Positions 23,257 to 35,276 are shown, counted from the first letter of the stretch. The stretch: DNA of 64,000 nt from Cloeon dipterum (GCF_949628265.1 NC_088786.1:39329681-39393680); one strand, 5' to 3'. A program made the numbers and translations. Notes: generated from the sequence alone by a model not told the origin.

Positions 23257-24735
23257 TATATTTCAATTCTCTAATTTAAAACTTTTATTTAAAAATAAGG
23301 GTAATCCGGACGATGTCAACAACTATCGCGGAATTAATATCTCCTCTTCTTTATGTAACTTACTTGACCGCATGTTAAACAAAAGAGTTTATTCCTGTTT
23401 AGCAGATACTATTCCTGCTAACCAATTTGGCTTCTTAAAAGGAAAATCGACTATTCAAGCAGTTAATACTTTAATCAAAGCTATTGAATTAACAGTGTAT
23501 ACAAACAGAAAGCCCCTTTATGGTCTATTTCTTGATATGAAAAAAGCTTTTGATTCTATTGATCGTAAATTCATTTACCGCAAAATTATCGATAGTAAGA
23601 AGTTTACAATTCATGAATTAAATTTAATGGCTGACATTTTAGATATAAATTTTTTACAAATCAATGACGGGATCACAACTTCTAAGAAAATTACTCAGAG
23701 TAACGGTGTTAAACAAGGAGGCAGTCTATCCCCTTTTTTGTTCATTTTTGCCATCAGCGACTTTAACGATCTGCTAGTTGACTATCCTGATGTTAAGGCA
23801 ATAATGTACGCAGACGATATTGTTTTGTATAGTGAAAATTTGCTCGTTTTCCAAGATCTCATTCGCGATATTAAAACCTATTTAGGCAAAATGTCTCTAT
23901 ATTTAAATTGGGATAAATGTCAAATTATAAAATTTAGAAATAAAGGTCTTGGTAGATATAGTAAAATTGAAAAAGCATGGGAATCTGAAAATAACTTAAA
24001 ATTTTCCCCTTCAGTCAACTATCTAGGCGTAACTTTTCAAGCATCTGGCACTTGTTTCAGTCAACATATTGATCGAAGGGTTAAGGCCTCTATTTTCGCA
24101 ACATTAAAAATAAAAAATCTGTGTAAGTCCTCTATTGATACGGCTACAAAGTTATTTAATTTAGCAATCTCGCCTGTTGCTTCCTACGGTATTGAAGCTA
24201 TTTGGTCACATTTAACTTTAAATGATTTCCACAAATTAGAAAGTGCTAAATCTAGATTTTTTAAAAAGGCGCTAGGAGTTGATAAACGAATGCGTTCTAG
24301 ATTGGTTTATGAACTTATACAGACCGACCTATTTGTGAATGAGCTAAAATCAAAATTCTCTCTCACTTGTTCCGAAGCTTTTGTCAAGTTTGTAAGTAAT
24401 ATGAATATCAAAAAGCAAAATATTGATCCAAAATTCTATTATACTCCTGCAATGTTAAATACTGATTGGAAGAAAACGAATTGTAAGGATCGTTCCATGC
24501 TAACCAGATATTCTTTTCATGGATATCATTTTCTTATTTGCACAAATTCTAGCTTTCACCTGGATGTTACCGATAAATGTAAATGTAGTTATTGCAATGC
24601 TGATCTGTATAGTATGTACCATATTCTTGACTGTCCTCTGAAACCTTTGACTTTAACCAAAGCTGCCTCATATAAATGCTGGAAATAGTTGTACGCCGTT
24701 GGCGTTGAATAAATATTCTATCTATATTTCAATTC
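23257..24735 (+). mobile_element. 5'-truncated non-LTR retrotransposon insertion
   Basis: The inserted segment (23270-24722) is flanked by a perfect 13-bp target-site duplication TATATTTCAATTC at 23257-23269 and 24723-24735. Removing it restores the spacer as found after P1. The element starts inside the reverse transcriptase domain (5' truncation) and ends after a short 3' UTR with an AATAAATATTCTATC tail rather than a long poly(A). It is a typical product of target-primed reverse transcription. Because it lies in a duplicated spacer and in only one copy, it is younger than the P2/P3 duplication. Confidence 0.93.
23372..24688 (+). CDS. Reverse transcriptase fragment of the non-LTR element
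   Basis: An open frame of 438 codons from the first ATG; it is already open upstream to about 23,271, where GNPDDVNNYRGI (RT start region) is read. RT motifs: QFGFLKGKST (residues about 13-22), LDMKKAFDSID with its catalytic Asp (about 54-64), QGGSLSPFLF (about 116-125), and MYADDIVLYS with the two catalytic Asp (145-154). The C-terminus has a CxCxYC...H....C zinc-binding motif (about 400-425), usual in jockey/CR1-like ORF2 proteins. The endonuclease domain is missing through truncation. The frame has no stop, so the insertion is young. The clade is not assigned. Confidence 0.92.
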   Translation: MLNKRVYSCLADTIPANQFGFLKGKSTIQAVNTLIKAIELTVYTNRKPLYGLFLDMKKAFDSIDRKFIYRKIIDSKKFTIHELNLMADILDINFLQINDGITTSKKITQSNGVKQGGSLSPFLFIFAISDFNDLLVDYPDVKAIMYADDIVLYSENLLVFQDLIRDIKTYLGKMSLYLNWDKCQIIKFRNKGLGRYSKIEKAWESENNLKFSPSVNYLGVTFQASGTCFSQHIDRRVKASIFATLKIKNLCKSSIDTATKLFNLAISPVASYGIEAIWSHLTLNDFHKLESAKSRFFKKALGVDKRMRSRLVYELIQTDLFVNELKSKFSLTCSEAFVKFVSNMNIKKQNIDPKFYYTPAMLNTDWKKTNCKDRSMLTRYSFHGYHFLICTNSSFHLDVTDKCKCSYCNADLYSMYHILDCPLKPLTLTKAASYKCWK

Positions 24736-25623
24736 CCTCCAAAATTTCCTGCACTTCACCACATTCTTTGGCAGATTTCAATTCCTCTGGTCGAGATTTG
24801 TCCAACAGCAACGTGAAACCATTTAGGGAAACTCTTTGTTGTGAAATAAAAAAGGATTTCAAGTAGTGAGACATTCCTGACCATTTGAAATACATGCTGA
24901 CTTTGCAGCAACTTTTTTCAAAAAAATTAGGTCAATTTTGGCTTCAACTGAATGCCCATGCCACAAGGATTTTCCCGGATCTTGCAGTGTCAATCGTCTT
25001 CCAAATAAAATTCAATTATTGATCAATTACTAATCGATCGTTTATTAATTTATTTAACAAACGAATGGATCTGTTCACTTTAACGGGATATAAAAACACA
25101 TGTCCAGTATTGAAAACAAAAAGATAATATTTTAGTTTCTGAAGAACCCCTTTTTGTGTCAATTTTTATTTTTGAACCGAAAATATTGTCTGTTTTGCTT
25201 CGCAGTGATTGAGTGCTGAACGTGTTTTCATCACGAATGCAAAATAATATGTATAGAAAATATTATTAATAAGGTTTTTCTGTCCTGTTTTGAAATTCGA
25301 ATTTAAATCCCGAAAAAACTCAGGTTTATTTTGATCAGATTTTGACCAATAATTTTCAATAGTTTAGAAGGAGTTTAAATTACCCCTGGACACCAGTTCC
25401 ACAGTTCATTTGATTTCGATTAATTTGTTCATGATTAGTGTTATTTCCAATTATTTAAAACCCAAGAAACTCTAATCTGAATTCAATTTTACGAACTACA
25501 TGTCCTGAATATGCTGTTGAAGCACTTCAGCATGTTTATTCAAACTGAATTCCACAAAAATTTAAAATTGATAATATTTTCATTAGCTAATAAACTTATT
25601 TTTAACATATTAGCTTACATATC
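24736..25623. repeat. P-gene spacer unit, copy 2, right part
   Basis: It continues the spacer interrupted by the retrotransposon: R6 block (about 24,740-25,020), then the upstream region of P3. Nearly identical to 19,870-20,757. Confidence 0.75.
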
Positions 25624-25654
25624 AGTGGTCGAACACTCGAAATAAATATAAAAG
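25624..25654 (+). promoter_or_regulatory. P3 promoter: palindrome (one mismatch) plus TATA box
   Basis: AGTGGTCGAACACT (25624-25637) has lost perfect symmetry by one change (C to A). TATAAAAG is at 25647-25654 with the usual spacing. This is the only copy with a changed palindrome. Confidence 0.7.
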
Positions 25655-25715
25655 CTAGGCATGAATTAAATACACTACTTGTAGTCATTTGTGTGAAGCC
25701 AGACATTTCACCGTG

Positions 25716-27775
25716 ATGGATGACGAAACTGTGCTCTACTTGGCCAAGAACAGGCTTCAAACTCTACGGGCTAAGAGTTTCAGTTTGGAAAAACTTGCGG
25801 TTCGAAGCATTGTGAAAAATGTCAGATTCTATTTGGATATCGATGATCAGCTGGGGCAGCTCAAGAGTTTGCGTGAGTATTTATTTCCTAAATAACATTA
25901 TAAAATATGACAAAATTATATTCCACAGCTTTAATTTTGAAAGAAAAACTTTTACAATTGCTGTTAAAGCGGAGGAGGATAGATTACTATGGGAAAACAG
26001 AGGAATTTGAGGTTTTGATGCGAATTTTTCCTGTTTTGCTGAACTCCCGGACCCGATGCATTGATTTGAATGGAATAATATCATTCGTCGATCCTGATGG
26101 TTTGTTTCAACCAAAACGATATAAGGGCCAAGGTGATGCAGAGTTTGCCACTCTAGAAAAGGTAATTTGAGTTAAATTTTCAAATTTGACGATAACGCAT
26201 TTACGTTATTTGAATTAGGCAAGCGAGTGGTGCGAGCAGTTGATCCAATGGATTGGAACACAAGCTCCGAAAGTTGAGACACTAATCATAAGGCAAAACG
26301 ATCCATTCGAAAAAATCATTTGTCCCTTTGATAGAAAGCCCGAGGTCCAGCCGGAAATGCTACAATCGATACTGAAAATGCCAAATTTAAGAATTCTTGA
26401 TGTAAATTTGCACAGGTTCAAGATTACTGATGTGTACGAAATGTTCAAAAACCTTCCAAATCTGCAATACCTGAATGTCCAAACTTTAAAAAAAGAATAC
26501 CCTCACTCCCCAAATGACTCAAATTACCTCGATATCGTTGCTTCTGAATCGATAGAAAAGATTTCCGAGGAATTAGAATGGCTAACTTATAAGACCTCTG
26601 TAAATTTTCCAGACTTAAAAATTGTTCCTTATAATGAGAGCAGGATAATCTGGGATGACTTTAATGATAAAAAGAGAAAAAATCGTTTTTATGGGCAATT
26701 ATATGAGGAGGAGAAGAAGATCCCCGGGAAATCATATCAGCGACACATTTTTGTGAATCTTGCTGAACATGAGGTTGAACATCCTGGAATTGATATTCGA
26801 AGCCTATTCGAAACTCCCAGTCCCGAGGTAATTGAACTTTTCGAAACTATGCATAGACCTTTTAATCCATTCTGATTTTTAAGGCTAGTTTGGATGAACG
26901 ATATCCGGATCCGAAAGCTGCCTCTACGCCACAATTTGACAAAAATAGACAGCTTAATTTTGAGTTTCGTGATAGATACAGTGATGTAATCTCTCTCCAA
27001 AATGATTTGAGCACATATGGACAAAATCTGCAAACGCTTAATTTCTCAAATACATCAAGCAGTTATTACAGTGATTTTAGTATTGATTTGGCAACCATCT
27101 CGAAATATTGTCCAACGCTAGAAAAATTGTCACTCTCAAATGTCTGTTTGAAATCATCCACGTTGCCAATTGAGGTTTTTCCGGAGCTGAAAGAACTCGA
27201 ATGGAAATTTCCTAACATAAGGTAAGTGTCAAAGAGCTTTATTTTCCTATTTTAAATATCGATACACTAGTTAATTTTCTAAAGATTGGATGTAACTCAT
27301 GAAACGTAATAATATTTATTAAAACATCTAGGGAACGCTACTCCGTAAATAAGAACGATGCTATGATTTTGTCCGACATTTTGTCTGCGCCAAAGCTGGA
27401 AAAAGTTGTTCTCTGGGGATCAAGCTTTAACGAAGCAGACCTACTGAAACTCAACTCTTTGATTCAAGAGAAGCAGATTCTATCGCAACTGCACACTTTT
27501 CACTTCTACCTCAATACCTATGCCAACGATAACTTTGAATATTTAACAAATATTTTGAAGAGCGCGTGTGCATTTCTTCCCAAATTAACTGAACTCATGT
27601 ACGTTATTTTTGCAAATTTGTGGGACAAAAATGCTTTAATGGAAAATTGATTTGCAGAGTAAGCAGAATGCTTGGCCGTCTAGATCCACTCTACAAATAC
27701 GTACTACGAAAAGACGATAAAATTTTTGATGAATGCATCCGCAGTTTACTTTCTCTGTTTGAAAATGAAAAATAA
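25716..27775 (+). CDS. P3: intracellular LRR-family protein (573 aa)
   Basis: Six exons: 25716-25872, 25929-26161, 26219-26827, 26884-27221, 27332-27598, 27658-27775. All borders are GT-AG; the exon 5 donor is AT|GTACGT. The frame is open for 573 codons. The N-terminus and LRR core are almost identical to P2, but exon 4 (STYGQNLQTLNF) is closer to P4, and exon 5 differs from both (VVLWGSSFNEADL). This is a mosaic pattern. The retained-intron tail reads VIELFETMHRPFNPF. The stop codon overlaps AATAAA. It is the central member of the plus-strand array. Confidence 0.87.
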
Positions 27776-29337
27776 AACATGGGATTAGAAATTAGGACTA
27801 TTATTTCCTGAGAGCTTCAAATCGTATCGAGACCACCCAATCAGAATGAATCATGCAATTTACAGCCATTTAATCAAAACTAAAATTATCCAACACCGTT
27901 TAATCTGTCAATACCGGTTTAAGCGTCTAAAATTCGTTTCAAACTCGTCAATTTTGAGATTAAAATCAATTGTTTCATTTGATATTTTGTATAGAAATCG
28001 TAGATAGTCTAATTTCCTTGGTCGCAATTGGACTTCGCCAGATTAATCAGTTTTTTCCAATAGATTGTTAAGAGGAATTCGAAATATTCAGCTGACGTCA
28101 ATTTGTGAAGAACAGAATTTGAAATGCCTTCTCCGCAGCGACGAATTTTGTGAATTTTACGCATGCTTCTGTGGATCAGAATTCTCCTTGTATAAAAATG
28201 CCTTTTGCTTTTATTTTAATTACCAAGGACAAAATTGTTGCCCAAAAATAATATCAGTAAATGTTTTACCATCGAAATTTGCTCCCTTTTTCGAATTGTG
28301 ATTTTAGAACTAAAATTATTCAACGAACAATGTTATTGTCTCGTTCCTGACCTTGCGGTAAACTAATTGTTATCGAAAAAGTTACGAAAAAGTCTTAAAT
28401 TTGATCGATCCAGGGCGCGACAGTTGGAAATATTTTAATCGTTAGTTGCCATAAGTAATTTGTTGTACAATTTTGCAATAGTAAAAAGTAGAAAAGTCCC
28501 TTAATACAGTAAAAGTTCGAAATATTCATCAAAATTTCCAGCGCTTGACCACATTTTCTAGGCATATTTTGATTCCTCGAGTCGAACTCTGTGAAGTAAA
28601 ATCGGATTTCAAGTAGCGAGACATTCCTGAACATTCAAAACACATGGTTACGACTTTGCAGCCAATTTTCAATTTTACAAAAAGAAATTACATCGACATT
28701 TGGGGCAATTTTGGCTTCAACTGAATATGCTGTCACGCAACAAGCAATTTATTTAAAAGAAACTATCCAATTGCAGAAGAAGACAAACTTTGAAATAAAA
28801 TGATCTCATCGGAAGGGAGAAAGGAGTTATATAATATATATATATATATGTTAATTAAAAACCCAATTGCTCACTTAACGCGATGTAAAAATTAGTATTT
28901 TGCAAAACAAAAAGATAATATATTGGTTTCTGAAGAACACCTCTGTCAATTGTGATATTTAATCTGAAAATATTTTTGATTTGCTTCACAGTGAATGAGA
29001 ATACTGAACGTGTTTCCAATCAGAATTCAAAACATTGGTGTTACGGTTTTTCAAATTAGAATATCGAAAAAAAAATTTTGCACCAAAATCATATATAGAT
29101 TTTTATTGTTCTTAGTTAATTTAATTTCCATGAATATATGGCTGTCCTTAGTGCCTTTTTCAATGTTTTCAAACTCCAAAAACTAAAAACTGAATTCCAT
29201 TTCAAGAACTACATGTCTTGAATATGTTGTTGGAGAACGCCAGCGTGTTTATTTAAACTGAAATTCACAAAAATAACAAATTTGATAATATTTTCATTAG
29301 CTAATAAACGTATTTTTAACTTATTGGCTTACATATC
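27776..29337. repeat. P-gene spacer before P4 (R6 repeat, TA run)
   Basis: It resembles the M5-P1 spacer rather than the P1-P2 spacer: the blocks at 28,090-28,790 match 16,150-16,800. A (TA)n run lies at 28,834-28,849. No gene is seen. Confidence 0.6.
28834..28849. repeat. (TA)n microsatellite
   Basis: A run of alternating T and A of 16 bases that is absent from the matching places before P1 (near 16,872) and P6 (near 34,744), so it expanded after duplication. Confidence 0.8.
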
Positions 29338-29368
29338 AGTGGTCGACCACTCGAAATAAATATAAAAA
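29338..29368 (+). promoter_or_regulatory. P4 promoter: palindrome plus TATA box
   Basis: AGTGGTCGACCACT at 29338-29351 and TATAAAAA at 29361-29368. The ATG at 29,384 lies too close to the TATA box to be in the transcript, so translation most likely starts at 29,447. Confidence 0.72.
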
Positions 29369-29446
29369 CAAGGAGTGAATTAAATGCACTTGCAGTCAGC
29401 AGTCTTTTCGGATTTCGTTCATTTGTGTGAAGCAAGACATTTCACC

Positions 29447-31519
29447 ATGGTGGACGACGGAACTGTGCTCAAATTAGCCAAGAACAGGCTTCAAACTCTA
29501 CGGGCTAAGAGTTACAGTTTGGAAAAGCTTGCGGTTCGATCCATCGTAAAAAACAACGGATTTTATTTGAACAGCGATGATCAGCTGGGGCAGCTCAAGA
29601 CTTTGCGTGAGTATTTATTTCATAAATGACACTACTATGTGACAAAATTATATCCAACAGCTGCCAATTTAAAAGAAACACTTTTACAAATGCTTTTAAT
29701 GCGGAGGAGGATAGATTACTATGGGAAAACAGAGGAATTTGAGGTTTTGATGCGGATTTTTCCTCATTTGCTGAACTCCCGGACCCGATGCATTGATTTG
29801 AATGGAATAATATCATTCGACTGTCCTGATGATTTGTTTCAACCAAAACAATATATGGGCCAAAATTATGCAGAATATGCCACTCTAAAAAAGGTAATAA
29901 TAATTTAATTTTCATAATGGCCTACAGTATGATACGTAAACACTCTTTTAACTAGGCAACCGAGTGGTGCGAGCAGTTGATCCAATGGATTGGAACACAA
30001 GCTCTGAAAGTTGAGACACTAATCATAAGGCAAAACGATCCATTCAATAAAATCATCTGTCCCTTTGATAGAAAGCCTCAAGTCAATCCGAAAATGTTGC
30101 AATCGCTGATGAAAATGCAAAATTTGAAAATTCTTGATGTAAATTTGCACAGGTTCAAGGTTACTGATGTGTACGAAATGTGCAAAAACCTTCCAAATCT
30201 GCAATTCCTGAATGTCCAAACTCTAAAAAAAGAATACCTGATATTCCCAAATGATTTCGATTCTTTCTCTTTTGATGGAGTTGCTGAAGTGATGAAAAAG
30301 ATTTACAGAGAATTACTATGGCTGAATTATAAGATCTCCATAGATTTTCCAGACTTAGAAATTGTTCCTTATAATGAGAGCAGGATAATCTGGGATGACT
30401 TTAATGAAAATAAGGGAAGAGTTCGTCATGATGGACCAATATTTAAGAGGAGGAAGATCCCCGGAAAATCATATGAGAGACACATTTTGGTGAATCTTGC
30501 TGAACATGAGGTTGAACATTCTGGAATTGATATTCGAAGCCTATTCGAAACCCCTAGTCCCGAGGTAACTGAAATTTTCGAAAGGATGCATAAACCTGTT
30601 AATCCATTCTGATTTTAAGGCTAGTTTGGATGAGCGATATCCGTATCCAAAAGCTGCCTCTACGCCACAAGTTGACAAAATCACACAGCTGAATTTTGAG
30701 TTTCGTGATAGATACAATGATGTAATCTCTCTCCAAAATGATTTGAGCACATATGGACAAAATTTGCAAACGCTTAATTTCTCAAATACATCAAGCAGTT
30801 ATTACATTGATTTTAGTATTGATTTGGCAACCATCTCGAAATATTGTCCAACGCTAGAAAAATTGTCGCTCTCTAATGTCTGTTTGAAATCATCCACGTT
30901 GTCAATCAAGGTTTTTCCGCAGCTGAAAGAACTCGAATGGAAATTACCTTACATAACGTAAGTGTCAATGAGCTTTATTTTCCTATTTTAAATATCGATA
31001 CACTAGTTATTTTCTAAAGACTGGATTGTAAAGTCACGTAATTTATAGAACTAATAATATTTTTAAAACATCTAGGGAACGCTACTCCGTAAATAAGAAC
31101 GATGCTATGATTTTGTCCAACATTTTGTCTGCGTCAAAGCTGGAAAAGGTCGTTCTCGAAAGCGCATCTTTTAACGAAGCAGACTTGATGATACTCAACT
31201 CGTTGATTCAAGAAAAGAAGATTTTATCGCAACTGCACACTTTTCACTTCTACCTCAATACCAATGCCAACGATAGATTTGAATATTTAACAAATATTTT
31301 CAAGAGCGCGTGTGCATTTCTTCCCAAATTAACTGAACTCAGGTACGTTATTTTTGCAAATTTCTTGGACAAAAATGCTTTAATAGAAAATTGATTTGCA
31401 GAGTCAGCAGAATGCTTAGCCGTCTAGATCCACTCCACAAATACGCAATACGAAAAGACGATAAAATTTTTGATGAATGTATCCGCAGTTTACTCTCTCT
31501 GTTTGAAATTGAAAAATAA
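29447..31519 (+). CDS. P4: intracellular LRR-family protein (574 aa)
   Basis: Six exons: 29447-29606, 29661-29893, 29956-30564, 30620-30957, 31076-31342, 31402-31519. Lengths and phases are identical to P1. Exons 1-3 are close to P1 (MVDDGTVLKLAKNRLQ; NPKMLQSLMKMQNLKIL). Exon 4 resembles P3 (STYGQNLQTLNF). Exon 5 resembles P1 again (VVLESASFNEADLMIL). The retained-intron tail is VTEIFERMHKPVNPF. The stop overlaps AATAAA at its end. The copy is intact. The next copy downstream (P5) has lost its front two thirds. Confidence 0.87.
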
Positions 31520-32595
31520 AACAACTTGGGATTAGAAATTTGGACTATTATTTCCTGAGCTTCCAATCGTTGCGGAACCATCCAATCAGTACGAATCATG
31601 AAATTTAAAGCCATTTAATCCAAACTAAAAATTATCCAACACCGTTTAATCTGTCAACACCGGTTTAATCGTCTATCAGTTTTCTGCAGTCTTGGGATGA
31701 GTATTAATATAATTTAAATTTTGCGCGCCTTTTTAACTTCGGATGATGGATAAGGGGTGTGGCAGCTCCCGCAAAATGGCGCCACAAGTTACATCTAGCT
31801 GCTTTCCCTTCCCCCCTTCCTCCCAGAGGGGTGTTCAATTAGTTTTAGTTAAATATAGTTGGTTGGTAATTAATAAAATATTATAATTTATTTGTGCCAT
31901 TTTAGATTAGTTAATTAAATTTGTAAGTTTTTAAAACTACACTATAAAGCTGATGTGAATAGCGTCGATTTATCTTAAAATCAAAATATTAGTGTTTTTC
32001 CATCTTAAAAGTGCCTTGCAACATTTATTTATTGATAAATAATTGAGTTTAATTGCGATACACGTAATTATGAGAAATCAGAATGAAATTACACTTAACT
32101 GCAGCTGTTTTATTTTAAGCGTATGGCGGATTTTTAATTTAGGCTATGCCTTCTACAGAGCAATATTCGCAATAATATTTATATGCAAATGCAATTTGTA
32201 ATTGGTTCAGTTAAACTATTTATCTTAATTAACGCCATTTAGATCAATATTCATTGTTTACAAACAATTTAGATTAATTTTCTATCAAGCTATTACTGCC
32301 AGCTGATCACAGCTGACAGCAGATCCATCTGTGATCGATTAGCTGAGACATTTTTCGCGCCATTTGTGCATTGTGACAACTTAAATATTGATAACGCCCA
32401 CTTTTAGTGACGGAATGTACAGTTCAGTCCAACAAATTTTTATGAAAACCGGAATGAAAAATGCCATCTGTCGGTCAAAAATGTCAACTGATATCAACCT
32501 TGATATCTGACTTTGATATCAATATCAGCCTGATACGATATATCGATATTTTATATATATATATATATATATCAACTTTGAGATTCCCATCCCTA
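31520..32595. other. P4 3' flank and about 920-bp foreign insertion
   Basis: To about 31,672 the sequence follows the usual P-gene 3' flank. From there to 32,595 it matches no other spacer and breaks directly into the middle of exon 4 of P5. It is AT-rich, with a GATATC/ATCGAT-rich stretch at 32,488-32,550 and a (TA)n run. Origin unknown; no coding frame. Confidence 0.6.
32552..32572. repeat. (TA)n microsatellite
   Basis: 21 bases of alternating T and A near the right end of the foreign segment, 24 nt before P5 sequence resumes. Confidence 0.8.
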
Positions 32596-33217
32596 CCACG
32601 TTGTCAATTAAGGTTTTTCCGGAGCTGAAAGAACTCGAATAGAAATTTCCTTACATTATGTAAGTGTCAAAGAGCTTTATTTTCCTATTTTTAATATCGT
32701 TACACTAGTTATTTTCTAAAGACTAGATTTTATAGTCAAGTAATTTGTAGAAATAATAATATTTATTAAAACATCTAGGGAACGCTACTCCATAAATAAG
32801 AACGATGCTATGATTTTGTCCGACATTTTGTCTGCGCCAAAGCTGGAAAAGGTTGTTCTCAAAAGCGCATCTTTTAACGAAGCAGACTTGATGACACTCA
32901 ACTCTTTGATTCAAGAAGATTCTATCCCAACTGCACACTATTCACTTCTATCTTAATACCAAAGCCAACGATAGCTTTGAAACTTTAACAAATATTTTTA
33001 ATAAAGCGTGTGCATTTGTTCCCAAATTATCTGAACTCAGGTATGTTATTTTTGAAAATTTCTGGGATAAAACTGCTTTAATGGAAAATTGATTTGCAGA
33101 GTCAGCAGAATGCTTCGCCGTCTAGATCCACTCCGCAAATACGCAATACGAAAAGACGATAAAATTTTTGATGAATGCATCCGCAGTTTACTCTCTCTGT
33201 TTGAAAATGAAAAATAA
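32596..33217 (+). pseudogene. P5: 5'-truncated, broken LRR-family copy
   Basis: It starts abruptly within the end of exon 4 (matching 18,920 in P1) and keeps exons 4 (end), 5 and 6 with their introns. Defects: a TAG in the exon-4 frame where others have TGG (32,640), a net out-of-frame deletion in exon 5 near 32,908-32,925 where others read CAAGAAAAGAAG/CAAGAGAAGAAG, and loss of exons 1-3 and the promoter. The last exon still ends GAAAATGAAAAATAA. It is a pseudogene formed by truncation together with the foreign segment to its left. Confidence 0.9.
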
Positions 33218-35245
33218 AACAACATGGGATTTGAAATATTGACTATTATTTCCTGAGCTTCCAATCGTTGCGGAACCATCCAATCAGTACCATTTAATCC
33301 AAACTAAAATTATCCAACACCGTTTAATCTGTCAATACCAGTTTAATCGTATAAAATTCGTTTCAAACTCGTCAATTTTGAGATTCAAATCAATTGTTTC
33401 ATTTGATATTTTGTATAGAAATCGTAGATAGTCTAATTTCCATATCAGTTTGGTCGCAATTGGAATTCGCCAGATTAATCAACTATCTCACGCAGATCGT
33501 CAAGAGGAATTCAAAATATTCAGCTGACGTCAAATTGTGAAGAGCAGAATTTGAAATGCCTTCTCCGCAGTGAGGAATTTTATGAATTTTACGCATGCTT
33601 CTGTGGATCAGAATTCTCCTTCTATAAAAATGCCTTTTGCTTCAAATTCCATGAATTACCAAGGACAAAATTCTTGCCCAAAAATATTATCAAGAAATTT
33701 TTTTACCATCGAAATTTGCTCCCTTTTTCGAGTTGTGATTTTAGAACTAAAATTATTCAACGAACAATGTTATGTTGTCGTTCCTGACCTTGCTGTAAAC
33801 TATTTGTTATCGAAAAAGTTACGAAAAAGTCTTTAATTTGATCGATACAGCGCGCGACAGTTGGAAATATTTTAATCGTTAGTTGCAATAAGTAATATGT
33901 TGTAAAATTTTGCAACAGTAAAAAGTAAAAAAGGACCTTAAAGTGGAATGATACATGGCAACAATTGAAAAATAATTGAATTGCCATGAACAATTGATCG
34001 ATAAACAATTTGTTCAACGATTTGCAATAATAAAGAAATAGACCTTCCTACATTGAATATTCAAATTTTGTCAATTTTCTCCAAAATTTACAGTGCTTGA
34101 ACATATTTTCTCGGCATATTCCGATTCCTCTGGTCGTGATCTATCCAAGAGCGTATGCCACTTATTGGAGAAACTCTTGGTTTTGAAATTAAATCGGATT
34201 TCAAGTAAGGAGACAGCCATTACCATTTGAATAGCACGCTAAATTTCCAGCCATTTTTCTCAAAAAATTACAGCGCTCCTTAGGTTAAATTAGGCCTTAA
34301 CTGAAACCTAAGGGATGAGTTTATGCATTGGCAACAAGAACTTTCCAGGCTTTTGCAGTACATTCCTCTTTAAAAAAGTAAAAATTCAGAATTTTCAAAT
34401 TTTCATCAAAATTTCCAGCGCTTGACCACATTTTCTAGGCATATTTCGAATTCTCGCCTCGAGAGCTGTGTGACAGAGTATGAAACCTTGCAGGGTAACT
34501 CTTTGTTGTGAAGTTAAAATCGGATTTCAAGTAGCGAGACATTCCTGAACATTCAAAACCCATGGTAACGACTTTGCGGTCAATTTTCAATTTTACAAAA
34601 ATTTAAAACGACACTTGGGTCATTTTTGGCTTCAACTGAATATGCTGTCACGCACAAGCAATTTATTTAAAATAAACTATCCAATTGCAGAAGAAGACAG
34701 ACTTTGAAATAAAATGATCTCATCGGAAGGGAGAAAAGAGTTGTATATGTTAATTAAAGACCCAATTGCTCACTTAACGCGATGTAAAAATACATTTTGC
34801 AAAACAAAAAGATAATATTTTGGTTTCTGAAGAACCCTTCTGTCAATTTTGATATTTAATCTGAAAATATTGTTTGTTTTGCTTCACAGAGAATGAGTAT
34901 ACTGAACGTGTTTTCATTCAGAATTCAAAACATTTGTGTTACGGTTTTTCAAATTTGAATATCAAAAAACATTTTTTTGCACCAAAATCATGCATAGATT
35001 TTTATTGTTCTAAGTTAATTTAATTTCCATGAATATATGGCTGTCCTTAGTGCTTTTTCCAATGTTTTCAAACTCCAAAAACTAAAAACTTAATTCAATT
35101 TCAAGAACTACACATGTCTCATGTCTTGAATATGTTGTTGCAGAACGCCAGCATGTTTATTCAAACAGAAATTCACAAAAGTAATAAATTTGATAATATT
35201 TTCATTTGCTAATAAACGTGTTTTTATCTTATTGGCTTACATATC
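33218..35245. repeat. P5-P6 spacer with R6 blocks
   Basis: It contains the spacer blocks seen before P1 and P4 (33,560-33,900 and 34,400-34,960), plus an extra R6 arm (about 33,940-34,380) with 'CTGAAACCTAAGGGATGAG'. No coding frame is conserved. Confidence 0.6.
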
Positions 35246-35276
35246 AGTGGTCGACCACTCGAAATAAATATAAAAG
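35246..35276 (+). promoter_or_regulatory. P6 promoter: palindrome plus TATA box
   Basis: AGTGGTCGACCACT at 35246-35259 and TATAAAAG at 35269-35276. The palindrome is perfect although this gene is the most diverged P member, which suggests selection. Confidence 0.75.

Noticed and set aside
29384..29446. Upstream in-frame ATG of P4
   Set aside because: It is only about 20 nt after the TATA box, so it lies at or before the expected transcription start; the paralogues start at the later ATG.
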